The notes beneath the pieces were generated by a model. It was not told where the DNA came from. It saw only the letters and a program-made list of their open reading frames with translations, and searched no databases. The position numbers and the translations under genes are program-made. A stretch of 64,000 nt of DNA from Sulfitobacter sp. (lineage in GTDB: Bacteria > Pseudomonadota > Alphaproteobacteria > Rhodobacterales > Rhodobacteraceae), in the NCBI GenBank assembly GCA_017854855.1, contig JAFMGZ010000017.1:1-64000 (forward strand), read 5' to 3'. Shown here piece by piece: positions 53,075 to 61,423 of this stretch. How positions within the stretch are numbered: position 1 is the first letter of the stretch; each line of letters starts with the position of its first letter.

Positions 53075-53631
53075 TAGCTACGTCGGGTTATGGCCTTGGC
53101 CAGGCGCGGCAAACGTGCCTTTTTCAGCAAGCCACTGATATCCCAGCCCTTGCCCGAAAGGTCGCGTGCGGTTTTCAGCACATCTTGTGCCACCGCTTCG
53201 ATCTTGGCGGGGTTTTCGGCCCAAAGCTGCATCAGATAACCATCGGGATCGACCCGCACGATGCCTTCATCCACCAAGGTACCGCGGGGGAAATCCTTGG
53301 CGTTCAGGGTCATCAGCATATCGGCACTGGCGTCAACGGCCACGGCGAGCACGTGAATGTCGTCCTCGTCGGGCAGCCACAGGCGCGCGGCAACGCCGGG
53401 GGCTGGCTTTTTCTCGGCGGCGGGCCATGCCGCACGCAAAAGCGCTATTTCGGCACGCGCCTGGGCTTCGCCCTCAGCGCCCAATTTGATCGCTGCACGG
53501 GCCCATTCCTCCAGTATCCGTTCGGACCACATGGGTTCAAACAGGCCCGCCTTGGCCGCGCCAAGGACGACCTCACGCATGACGGTTGGATACAGGACAC
53601 AAGTGTCGATCAGGATCCGAGGGGCGATCAT
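53074..53631 (-). CDS. PIN domain protein
   Basis: 185 aa. PIN-fold acidic residues are visible: RILIDTCVLYP (first Asp), EEWARA (Glu), DEDDIHVLAVAVDA (central Asp cluster), and TLNAKDFPRG (last Asp). These form a Mg2+ RNase site. No antitoxin-like gene is adjacent; instead the ATG overlaps the methyltransferase gene by 4 bp, so it is probably not a toxin of a typical VapBC pair. I recall a Rhodobacterales PIN family named after a Rhodobacter sphaeroides locus that resembles this. Confidence 0.82.
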   Translation of the reverse strand: MIAPRILIDTCVLYPTVMREVVLGAAKAGLFEPMWSERILEEWARAAIKLGAEGEAQARAEIALLRAAWPAAEKKPAPGVAARLWLPDEDDIHVLAVAVDASADMLMTLNAKDFPRGTLVDEGIVRVDPDGYLMQLWAENPAKIEAVAQDVLKTARDLSGKGWDISGLLKKARLPRLAKAITRRS

Positions 53632-54845
53632 AGCCGGAAAAACAGTGATTTGAGATATCCGCTTTCGGCCAATTGCGGCAGTTGCGGATGGTCTGGCCCG
53701 GCAAAGCCCGTGTGCAGCATGATGCCACGCCGCCCGCCCCGCCCAATGCCCCGGACAGAGGCATTGCGGAACTGTGCCAGATCAGCAGCATGCGAACATG
53801 AACAAAGCCCCAGAATGCCGTTTTCAGCCACCAAGGGGGCTGCCAGACGGGCAATCCGCTCATAGGCGCGCAAACCTGCCTCCAAGGCGCTTCGGGATGG
53901 GGCAAAGGCCGGTGGATCACAGATCACCACGTCAAATTCCGCCCCTTCGTCGCGCAGGGCCGCGAGCGTGTCAAAGGCATCGCCCTGTCGGATCGTAAAT
54001 TGACCGCTGACATTCATCGCCGCCGCACCGCGTTCCGCCAGCGCCAATGCAGGGGCTGACCCGTCAACCGCCAGGGCGCTGGATGCACCCGCCGCCAGGG
54101 CGGCAAGGCCGAAACCGCCAACATGGGCGAAAACGTCAAGCACCCGCGCGCCGCGGGACAGGCTGGCGGCAAAGGCATGGTTGGGACGCTGGTCGTAGAA
54201 CAACCCTGTCTTCTGACCGCCGGTCAGGTCGGCCATATAGGTGGCACCGTTCATCGGTACCGGCAAAGCGTCACCGGGTGCCGTCCCGGCCAGCACGGTT
54301 GAAATATCATCAAGCCCTTCAAGCGCGCGCGTGCGCCCGCCTGCATTCTTGAGCACATTGGTCACGCCAGTCACCTTGATCAGCGCGGCACAAAGCGGCT
54401 CAATCAGCACATCTGCCCAGGCGGCATTCGGCTGGATCACGCAAGTATCGCCGAAACGGTCAACAACCACGCCCGGCAGGCCATCGGCCTCTGCATGGAT
54501 CAGACGGTAATATGGATCGAGATACAGCTGCGACCGCAGTGCCAACGCGCGGGTGATATGCGCCTCGAACCATGACTGATCAATCTGCGCCTCAGGGTCC
54601 TGGTCCAACATCCGCGCGGCAATCTTTGACGCAGGGTTGACCGCGACGATGCCCAGGGGCTGCCGCTCGGCATCCTCCAGCCGGGCAAGCGTGCCAGGGG
54701 CCAAGTTCTTTGTGCGGCGGTCGATGACCAGTTCATTGGCATAAACCCAAGGTGCGCCGTGGCGTATCGCACGGGCATTGGCCTTGGGCATCAGCCGGAC
54801 TGTGGGCATATCGGTGGGGGCGGATGGGGTATGGGGCGCTGTCAT
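53628..54845 (-). CDS. SAM-dependent rRNA cytosine methyltransferase, RlmI-like
   Basis: 405 aa. N-terminal PUA domain (RAIRHGAPWVYANELVIDRR), central RlmI linker (AEADGLPGVVVDRFGDTCVI), and Rossmann methyltransferase: KTGLFYDQRPNH, LDVFAHVGGFGLAALAAGAS (SAM site) and VICDPPAFAPSRSALEAGLR (DPPxF). E. coli RlmI makes m5C1962 in 23S rRNA; the catalytic cysteine pattern near GLCSCSHAADL fits. Start could also be ATG 54809. Co-transcribed with the PIN gene. Confidence 0.87.
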   Translation of the reverse strand: MTAPHTPSAPTDMPTVRLMPKANARAIRHGAPWVYANELVIDRRTKNLAPGTLARLEDAERQPLGIVAVNPASKIAARMLDQDPEAQIDQSWFEAHITRALALRSQLYLDPYYRLIHAEADGLPGVVVDRFGDTCVIQPNAAWADVLIEPLCAALIKVTGVTNVLKNAGGRTRALEGLDDISTVLAGTAPGDALPVPMNGATYMADLTGGQKTGLFYDQRPNHAFAASLSRGARVLDVFAHVGGFGLAALAAGASSALAVDGSAPALALAERGAAAMNVSGQFTIRQGDAFDTLAALRDEGAEFDVVICDPPAFAPSRSALEAGLRAYERIARLAAPLVAENGILGLCSCSHAADLAQFRNASVRGIGRGGRRGIMLHTGFAGPDHPQLPQLAESGYLKSLFFRL

Positions 54846-54902
54846 AGCGCCCCGTCTAGTCGTTTCGCGCGCCTTGCGAAAGCGCTGAATGCAAGCTTTG
54901 GG

Positions 54903-55544
54903 TCAACCGATCACAAATCGGCTCAATTCATCGCGGATCACTTGCGTCAGATGGTCAATCACAAGGTCGTTCTGGTTCGCGACTTTGCGGCTTGCCTCGA
55001 CGGCCGTTTCACCGAAAGGCATCAGAATTGGGCCTGCGTCCAGCTTGGCCTCGACCCGGCGTGCAGGGGCCAATGGCTCTCCGGTGGAGGTGCGGCGCAC
55101 GGTCAGGTTGAAGGTGATGGTATGATCGCTGCCGGCTGTGGGGCGGTCCGCATCGGCAACCGAATGAAAGCGCAGCAAGTCCACATCAAGGGTCAGTGCC
55201 GTGGCACCAATCATGTCGGACGTCCCCCGATAAAAGGCGCTTTCGACGATCGCCTTGACCTCAGCACGATGATCACCAAGGCTGTCTCCTGCCCAAACAA
55301 TATCAGCTGTCTGATCAAGGTTTCCTGCCTCTGAGACAGTCAGGCTTTGGGGGACATTCACATGGATCGCAGTGACCGAAAACGGCAAGGTGTTCGGTGC
55401 TTCCTTCAGGGCAAAGCCCTGCGGTTCGATGTGGTTGAACGAAATCTCGAAGGGTGCGCTACGGCTTGTGTTGTCAGGGATCTGACCACAGGCTGTGATC
55501 AAGGACGCCAAACAAAGACCAGCACAGAGTTTCAGAATTTTCAT
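54903..55544 (-). CDS. Lipoprotein of unknown function (possibly DUF6778)
   Basis: 213 aa from ATG 55544 (MKILKLCAGLCLASLITACG), with a GAGG site. Type II signal peptide and lipobox LITAC (Cys19). The remainder is beta-strand-like with AIHVNVPQSLTVSEAGNLDQ, ATALTLDVDLLRFHSVADA and a C-terminal amphipathic helix. General shape resembles small outer-membrane lipoproteins of Rhodobacterales; the DUF number is from memory and uncertain. Confidence 0.72.
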   Translation of the reverse strand: MKILKLCAGLCLASLITACGQIPDNTSRSAPFEISFNHIEPQGFALKEAPNTLPFSVTAIHVNVPQSLTVSEAGNLDQTADIVWAGDSLGDHRAEVKAIVESAFYRGTSDMIGATALTLDVDLLRFHSVADADRPTAGSDHTITFNLTVRRTSTGEPLAPARRVEAKLDAGPILMPFGETAVEASRKVANQNDLVIDHLTQVIRDELSRFVIG

Positions 55545-55721
55545 ATCAACCTCACTTTGGGCCAACCAGTCGGCCCCACCTTTTGTTAACGATGATATGA
55601 CGGGTAAACTGGGCGTAAATGAGGCGAAATGTGCAGAGAATTGGGCGTTTTGGAGAAAAATAGGGTCAGTGGGAAAGAAAGATGGCCGTCTCCTGCATCC
55701 AAATGAAAATGCAAGATGCGG

Positions 55722-55994
55722 TCAGTTGCGCGGCCTGCTGCGCCAGCCGCCACGCCTTTGGGGGGCGGCCATGGCAACAAGGCCTTCGTTCAGGACGTCG
55801 GTCATCGGATGGTCGGGATGGCTTGGGCTGTAGACCGCCAAGAGCGCCTTGATCGTGCGACCTGTGTCGCTCTCAAGCGGGAGGCTCAATGCCCAATCCA
55901 GAAAGATCGTCCGGCATTCGGCCTTGGTGATGCCTTCGATCCGGTAGCTTTCATAGATCAGCCCCTTGGGGTCATCCACGGTACTTTTCTTCAT
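55722..55994 (-). CDS. Conserved-looking 90-residue protein coupled to glnE
   Basis: Starts MKKSTVDDPKGLIYESYRIE, overlapping the glnE stop by 4 bp (ATGA). Central region GITKAECRTIFLDWALSLPL and AVYSPSHPDHPMTDVLNEGL; the end is basic (RRGGWRSRPRN). Tight coupling to glnE and good codon character make it a real gene; the fold is unknown to me. It may be a small partner in nitrogen regulation, but nothing in the sequence shows that. Confidence 0.7.
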   Translation of the reverse strand: MKKSTVDDPKGLIYESYRIEGITKAECRTIFLDWALSLPLESDTGRTIKALLAVYSPSHPDHPMTDVLNEGLVAMAAPQRRGGWRSRPRN

Positions 55995-58783
55995 GCAGGA
56001 GCCTCACCTTTCAAAGCGGCCGTAATGACGTGGTCTGCTTTGGCATAGGTTTGGGTCAAATGATGTTCAAGCGCCGCCATATTGTCGCTCTGCAGCGACC
56101 GCAACAGAAAGGCCCGGCTGGCCTGCCCCAGCGTGTCACTGTCGACAGGGGATGCAGACAACAGCCGCCCGGCACATTGCAGCCGCCAGCAGGTCTGGTA
56201 GCCGTCCCGCAGTATTTGAGCCGCAAGGGGCCCTATCAGCCCCGCCGCCTGTGCCGCCGCGATCCCATCGGGAATGCTGCGGGCGGCCTGCCCGGCGATC
56301 AATGCACCGGCCTGCGCAAAAAGCTCTATGTCCTGCAACCTGCCTGCCCCGATCTTGGCATCCCATAGGCCTGTGGCGGTCTTGGCGGCCCCGATCCTTT
56401 CGCGCATTTCCGACACGTCGCGCAAAACCGTGTCAGCGTCACTGGGCTGGGCCAGCACCCGCGCACAAAGCGCGGCGACATCGCGTGACAGATCCGCAGG
56501 ACCCGCAACAACGCTGGCCCGGGTCAGCGCCAGATGTTCCCACACCCATGCCTGTCCCAACTGATAGCTTTCAAAACTGGCCAGACTGGTGGCAACAGGC
56601 CCCTGATTGCCTGACGGGCGCAGGCGCATGTCTATCTCATAAAGACGGCCCTGCGCCATTGGTGCGGTCATGGCCGTGATCATCGCCTGCGTCAGCCGCG
56701 CATAATAGGTCCGGCTCGCCAAGGGGCGCGGTCCTTGTGATGTCTCCTGCCCGTCAGGGTCATAAATGACCAACAGGTCCAGATCAGAGGTCGCCGTCAG
56801 CCGCCCTGCCCCAAGCGACCCCATGCCCAGAAGTGCGGCACCGCGTCCGGGCGGTGGCCCGTGGCGCTGCGCAAAATGTGTGGTCACCACCGGCCATAGC
56901 GCGCCCAGCACCGCCCGCGCCAGATCAGCGTATTGCAGCCCCGCAGCCTCAGCGTCGATCAGACCGCGCAGCAGATGCACACCGATGCGGAAATGCCATT
57001 CGCGGGCCCAGCGGCGCGTCCCGTCCAGTTGCGCCTCATAGTTCGGCTCGGCGGCCAAAACCTTTGCCAATGCGTCGGTCAATTCGGGCGCGCCGGGCCA
57101 ATCACTAAAGAAATCGCCCCCGATGACCGCGTCAAAGACCCCCGCATTGCGCGACAGATGCGCCGCAAGCGCCGGTGAAATGCTGACGATATCGATCAGC
57201 AGATCGGCAAGCTGCGGGTTCGCCTTGAGCAAGGAAAACAACTGCACACCGGCGGGCAGCCCCGCCAGAAATCCATCAAAGGCCAACAAGGCCTCATCGG
57301 GTTTGGAGGCCTGCCCCAGCCGTTCCAGCAAATCGGGTTTCAGCCGCTCGAAAATCTCGGCTGCCCGTTGAGAGCGCAGCGCAGGATAGCTCAGCCAGCG
57401 GTCGATGACCTTGTCGTCAAAGGCGTGATGGGCCACAACCGGAGCAGATTTTGCCCGTGACGCCGCAAAGAAACCTTCGGTGATGTCATGCACCTGCGAC
57501 AGACGCCGGTGCAGATCTGCCTCAAGTGTCGGCACGTCGGTGTCCATCATGGCCGCGATCCGGGCAAATTCGCGGGGGGATTGCGGCAGATCATGGGTCT
57601 GGGCATCGCGGACCATCTGCAAGCGGTGCTCGACTGTGCGATGGGCGCGGTAGTGATCGGTCAGCACATCCGCCACATCCTGCGGGACCCAGCCTTTTGT
57701 CGCCAGCACGCGCAGCCCCTCACAGGTGCCGCGCAGGCGCAGCGCGGGGTCCCTGCCGCCCGCGATCAACTGCCGTGTCTGGGTAAAGAACTCGATCTCG
57801 CGGATCCCGCCACGGCCCAGTTTCATATTATGTCCCGGCAGGGTGATCGGCCCCCCCAGTCCCTTGTGTTCGCGGATCGCCAGACGCATGTCATGTGCAT
57901 CCTGAATCGCCGCAAAATCCAGATGCCTGCGCCAGACAAAGGGCCGCAATGCCGCGACAAAGCGGTCACCGGCCCCGATGTCACCGGCACAGGGCCGCGC
58001 CTTGATATAGGCGGCCCGTTCCCAGGTGCGGCCCAGGGATTCGTAATACCGCTCTGCCGCCTCCATCGCCATGCAGACGGGGGTGACCCCTGGATCGGGC
58101 CGCAGCCGCAGATCGGTGCGAAAAACGTAGCCTTCGGCGGTCAAATCGCTGAGTGTCGCACTCATCGCACGGGTGGCTTTGACAAAAACGGTCCGTGCAT
58201 CGTGAAAATCACTGGCGTCAAAGCGGGTTTCATCAAACAGGCAAATCAGATCAATATCAGAGGAATAGTTCAGCTCATGCGCGCCCATCTTGCCCATGGC
58301 CAGCACGGTCATGCCGCCGCAATCGTGCAGGTCGGCCTCGGACATGCCGGGCAATTTGCCCCGCCGGATCAAGGGGGCAAGCCCCGCGCGCAATGCAGCA
58401 CCACAGGCGGCATCGGCAAAATCGGTCAAGGCCCCCGTGACCTGTTCCAGCGACCAAGCACCGGCCAGATCCGCCAGACCGGTCATCAAGGCCACCCGAC
58501 GCTTGGCTTGCCGCAAGTCTGATTTCACATCCGCCGCGGTCAATGTGTGGGTCTGGGCAATGACCTGCCCCACGGCAGTGCCGGGATCCTCAATGGCCTC
58601 CAACAGCCAGTCTGCTTCCTTTTCCAAAAGCCCGAACAGGTATGAAGAGGCAGATGTCGCGCCAATAATCACCTCGCGCACGTCAGCCGGGGCATCGGCC
58701 ACAAGGGCGCGCGCATCCGCCACGCGACTGGAATCAAAAATGCGCGGAACGCGGGTGATTTGAGAGGCAAAGCGTGTTGTCAT
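55991..58783 (-). CDS. glnE: Glutamine synthetase adenylyltransferase/deadenylase GlnE
   Basis: 930 aa from ATG 58783 (MTTRFASQITRVPRIFDSSR); the frame continues to 59104 but antisense to the YbaK gene. Bifunctional enzyme that adds or removes AMP on glutamine synthetase. The N-terminal deadenylase domain has MGKMGAHELNYSSDIDLICL (GxL..SSDxD). The C-terminal adenylyltransferase domain has LGMGSLGAGRLTATSDLDLL and VIYDPDG. Both aspartate pairs are intact. Shorter than the E. coli protein (946) by little. Confidence 0.94.
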   Translation of the reverse strand: MTTRFASQITRVPRIFDSSRVADARALVADAPADVREVIIGATSASSYLFGLLEKEADWLLEAIEDPGTAVGQVIAQTHTLTAADVKSDLRQAKRRVALMTGLADLAGAWSLEQVTGALTDFADAACGAALRAGLAPLIRRGKLPGMSEADLHDCGGMTVLAMGKMGAHELNYSSDIDLICLFDETRFDASDFHDARTVFVKATRAMSATLSDLTAEGYVFRTDLRLRPDPGVTPVCMAMEAAERYYESLGRTWERAAYIKARPCAGDIGAGDRFVAALRPFVWRRHLDFAAIQDAHDMRLAIREHKGLGGPITLPGHNMKLGRGGIREIEFFTQTRQLIAGGRDPALRLRGTCEGLRVLATKGWVPQDVADVLTDHYRAHRTVEHRLQMVRDAQTHDLPQSPREFARIAAMMDTDVPTLEADLHRRLSQVHDITEGFFAASRAKSAPVVAHHAFDDKVIDRWLSYPALRSQRAAEIFERLKPDLLERLGQASKPDEALLAFDGFLAGLPAGVQLFSLLKANPQLADLLIDIVSISPALAAHLSRNAGVFDAVIGGDFFSDWPGAPELTDALAKVLAAEPNYEAQLDGTRRWAREWHFRIGVHLLRGLIDAEAAGLQYADLARAVLGALWPVVTTHFAQRHGPPPGRGAALLGMGSLGAGRLTATSDLDLLVIYDPDGQETSQGPRPLASRTYYARLTQAMITAMTAPMAQGRLYEIDMRLRPSGNQGPVATSLASFESYQLGQAWVWEHLALTRASVVAGPADLSRDVAALCARVLAQPSDADTVLRDVSEMRERIGAAKTATGLWDAKIGAGRLQDIELFAQAGALIAGQAARSIPDGIAAAQAAGLIGPLAAQILRDGYQTCWRLQCAGRLLSASPVDSDTLGQASRAFLLRSLQSDNMAALEHHLTQTYAKADHVITAALKGEAPA

Positions 58784-58811
58784 GCCCCCAGCTTTGCGCC
58801 AAGCTTGCCCC

Positions 58812-59294
58812 ATGAGCAAGAGCCTGAAACGCGTCCGCGCCGCATTGCAAGCCGCCGGGGCAAACGCCGACATCCGCGAAACCGCCCTTTCCCGCACCGC
58901 CCCCGAGGCCGCCGCTGCCTTGGGCTGCGCGGTGAACCAGATCGCCAAATCAATCATGCTGCGCGGCGACACCACGGGGGAGGCCCTTCTGTTCATCACC
59001 GCGGGGGGCCAGCACGTCGACCTTGCCGCGGCATCGCTGTTGGCCGGAGAGCCACTGGGCAAGGCAGATGCCGCCCTGATCCGGAGCCAGACAGGCTTTG
59101 CCATCGGGGGCGTTTCACCGGTGGGTCATGTGACACAGACCCGCAAATGGTTCGACAGAACCTTGCTGGAATTTGATATCATTTGGGCTGCAGCAGGCAC
59201 GCCACAGCATGTTTTCGGGATGGACCCCATGGAAATGTCGAAAATTTCTAACGCGGAAATATCTGATTTCATTCAGAAAACACAAATAATGTAA
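58812..59294 (+). CDS. YbaK/EbsC family aminoacyl-tRNA deacylase
   Basis: 160 aa from ATG 58812 (MSKSLKRVRAALQAAGANAD). Trans-editing domain that removes mischarged amino acids from tRNA. Hallmarks: catalytic lysine in AVNQIAKSIMLRGD, GGVSPVGHVTQTRKWFD (GxxPxGH-like), and VFGMDPMEMSKISNAEISDF at the C-terminus. YbaK, ProX and other subfamilies cannot be separated here. Its promoter overlaps that of glnE (divergent starts 28 bp apart). Confidence 0.88.
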   Translation: MSKSLKRVRAALQAAGANADIRETALSRTAPEAAAALGCAVNQIAKSIMLRGDTTGEALLFITAGGQHVDLAAASLLAGEPLGKADAALIRSQTGFAIGGVSPVGHVTQTRKWFDRTLLEFDIIWAAAGTPQHVFGMDPMEMSKISNAEISDFIQKTQIM

Positions 59295-59423
59295 AAAGTG
59301 TTCACATTTAGCCTTGCGCAACCCAAAACAATTCCCATTTTGGATGATGTAAAGGGCATTCACATAAGACCCTTTAAAGCAAAGAGGCCGCAGTCAGGCC
59401 TACACCCAAGAAAGGCTCGACCT

Positions 59424-59834
59424 ATGACAACGATGACATCTGAGCAATCTTACGCCACGCGACCCAACTGGTTCGCCCGCGCGGAAATTTGGCTCGACAG
59501 CAAAGGCAAAGGCGCATGGATCGCCGCAATGGTCCTTGGCTTTATCGCCTTCTGGCCTGTTGGCCTGGCCCTTTTGGCATATATGATCTGGAGCAAACGC
59601 ATGTTCACTGGAAAATCCTGCGCCACGCGCAACAGCCGCCGCATGATGGCGACCCGTAACACCGGCAATTCCGCCTTTGATGCCTACAAGGCAGACACCC
59701 TGCGCCGCCTCGAAGAAGAGCAGCACAACTTCGAGGCCTTCCTTGAGCGTCTGCGCGAAGCGAAAGACAAGGCAGAGTTCGACCAGTTCATGGATGATCG
59801 CGCAAAGCGCGACACCCCAACCGCCGAAGCCTGA
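59424..59834 (+). CDS. DUF2852 protein
   Basis: 136 aa from ATG 59424 (MTTMTSEQSYATRPNWFARA). One hydrophobic segment AWIAAMVLGFIAFWPVGLAL, LAYMIWSKRMF, then a charged helix (DTLRRLEEEQHNFEAFLERL, REAKDKAEFDQFMDDRAKRD) typical of DUF2852. Function unknown. The leader 59295-59423 contains TAAAGGG/CCCTTTA arms (59350-59376) around 13 bases and repeated TTCACAT. Confidence 0.85.
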   Translation: MTTMTSEQSYATRPNWFARAEIWLDSKGKGAWIAAMVLGFIAFWPVGLALLAYMIWSKRMFTGKSCATRNSRRMMATRNTGNSAFDAYKADTLRRLEEEQHNFEAFLERLREAKDKAEFDQFMDDRAKRDTPTAEA

Positions 59835-59899
59835 TATTCAACGCCCCCCGGTCCAATGGGCCTGGGGGCACCATCCCGTGTTCCACCAAAGAGACAACC

Positions 59900-60325
59900 A
59901 TGACACCCGATCCCCATACACAACCACAATTCTATGACGGCATCCCCCTGAAACGCCTGCTTGCATGGGTGGTCGACATGGTGCTGATCGCGATCATCTG
60001 CGTGTTGATTGTACCCTTCACCGCCTTTACCGGGATCTTCTTCTTTCCGTTCCTGATGCTGGTCGTTGGCTTTATCTACCGCTGTGGGACATTGGCGGGT
60101 GGCTCTGCCACATGGGGCATGCGCCTGATGTCGATGGAATTGCGCCGCAGCGATGACCGCCCGCTGGACGGCGGCACCGCCATTTTGCACACCCTTGGCT
60201 ATTCCATCTCGCTGGCCTTCCCCATCTTGCAGGTGATCTCGATCGTGCTGATGCTTACCTCTGAGCGGCGGCAGGGATTGACCGATATGGCACTGGGGAC
60301 GGTGGCCCTTAATCGGCGCCGTTGA
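59900..60325 (+). CDS. RDD family membrane protein
   Basis: 141 aa with the RDD pattern: GIPLKRLLAWVVDMVLIAII (R..D in the first helix), second helix FLMLVVGFIYRCGTLAGGSA, TWGMRLMSMELRRSDDRPLD, and third helix. Function of RDD proteins is varied (some are Na+/Li+/K+-H+ antiporters). Between it and the DUF2852 gene lies a GC-rich stretch (CCCCCCGGTCC...GGGCCTGGGGG) that can form a hairpin. Confidence 0.83.
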   Translation: MTPDPHTQPQFYDGIPLKRLLAWVVDMVLIAIICVLIVPFTAFTGIFFFPFLMLVVGFIYRCGTLAGGSATWGMRLMSMELRRSDDRPLDGGTAILHTLGYSISLAFPILQVISIVLMLTSERRQGLTDMALGTVALNRRR

Positions 60326-60445
60326 CCGGCGGCCATCGCCAGCCGCCGTTAACCGGTTCTGTCAAATCTCGCAGATTTTATTAAAACATCCCTTGGCGCT
60401 CCGGATCAGCAAGGTTACAGTTTGAAAGATAACGATCGGAAAACC

Positions 60446-61267
60446 ATGCGCCATACACTCCCGCTTACGCCGCAGTTCTACGTCACTGCGCCACAACCCT
60501 GCCCCTACCTTGAGGGCAGGTTGGAGCGGAAATTGTTCACGGCGCTCCAAGGCGACAATGCATCCGATCTGAACGACAGCCTGTCTGCACAGGGGTTCCG
60601 TCGGTCCCAGAACGTTCTGTACCGTCCATCCTGCACTGAATGCGCATCCTGCCTGTCCGCACGGATCGACGTCGCCGCCTTCAAGGCCAGCCGCAGTCAG
60701 CGCCGCATCATCGCGCGCAACCAGACACTGCAGCGCCGCGCCACATCCCCCTGGGCCACCGAAGACCAATACAGCCTGTTCCGCCGCTATCTTGACAGCC
60801 GGCATGCGGATGGCGGCATGGCCGATATGGATGTGTTCGAATTTGCCGCCATGATTGAGGAAACCCCGATCCGCAGCCGCGTTATCGAATATGTCGATCA
60901 AGACAGCCGTGAACTGGTCGGTGTGTGCCTCACGGATGTGCTGGGTGACGGGGTAAGCATGGTCTATTCCTTCTACACCCCCGACCGGCCCAAAAACGGT
61001 TTGGGCAATTACATGATCCTAGATCATATCGACATCGCACGCGCCGCAGGGCTGCCCTATGTCTACCTTGGCTACTGGGTGCCCGGCAGCCAGAAGATGG
61101 GATATAAGGCCAAGTTTTCAGGGCTCGAAGTCTATCTTGGCGGCACTTGGCAAAAGCTGGCAGATCCGGCCAGCTTCCGCCCCGAACAGCATCCCCTCGG
61201 CAATGACCCCATCGCCGAACAGGTGGCAAATATCGCCCTGCCCGACATGGTCCGCGCGCCCCGCTAA
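60446..61267 (+). CDS. bpt: Aspartate/glutamate leucyltransferase Bpt
   Basis: 273 aa from ATG 60446 ([20 protein letters not shown]), which follows CGGAAAACC; a TTG at 60422 is the longer option. Transfers Leu from Leu-tRNA to N-terminal Asp/Glu of proteins, creating an N-degron for ClpS/ClpAP. ATE-type motifs: [39 protein letters not shown] (cysteine cluster), and [40 protein letters not shown]. Confidence 0.93.
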   Translation: MRHTLPLTPQFYVTAPQPCPYLEGRLERKLFTALQGDNASDLNDSLSAQGFRRSQNVLYRPSCTECASCLSARIDVAAFKASRSQRRIIARNQTLQRRATSPWATEDQYSLFRRYLDSRHADGGMADMDVFEFAAMIEETPIRSRVIEYVDQDSRELVGVCLTDVLGDGVSMVYSFYTPDRPKNGLGNYMILDHIDIARAAGLPYVYLGYWVPGSQKMGYKAKFSGLEVYLGGTWQKLADPASFRPEQHPLGNDPIAEQVANIALPDMVRAPR

Positions 61268-61275
61268 CACGCCTC

Positions 61276-61298
61276 CTCTTTTTGGCCAAAAATACCTG
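61276..61298 (+). repeat. Extragenic repeat, CTCTTTTTGGCC...AAATACCTG copy 2
   Basis: 23 bases starting 9 nt after the bpt stop; 21 of 23 match the copy at 29300-29322, same orientation relative to the upstream gene, followed by GCGCCCCGG GC-rich sequence. Confidence 0.6.
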
Positions 61299-61370
61299 AG
61301 CGCCCCGGCACCGGCCCGGCACCCGCGCGGTCACGGCCACATGATCTGTGCAATCGCCCGTGACACATAC

Positions 61371-61400
61371 AAAAAGGCCGCCCCTTGGGGCGGCCTTTTT
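61371..61400. terminator. Bidirectional Rho-independent terminator
   Basis: Perfect arms AAAAAGGCCGCCCC and GGGGCGGCCTTTTT separated by TT, in the convergent gap between bpt and the TRAP permease gene. T-runs are present on both strands, so it should serve both. Confidence 0.92.
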
Positions 61401-61423
61401 GCATTTTCACAATCTGCGTCGGA

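Noticed and set aside
53074-53631. VapC toxin of a toxin-antitoxin pair
   Set aside because: No small antitoxin gene is adjacent; the PIN gene is coupled to an rRNA methyltransferase gene instead.
58784-59104. Longer GlnE N-terminus
   Set aside because: Those codons are antisense to the YbaK gene and do not resemble GlnE; ATG 58783 gives the normal length.
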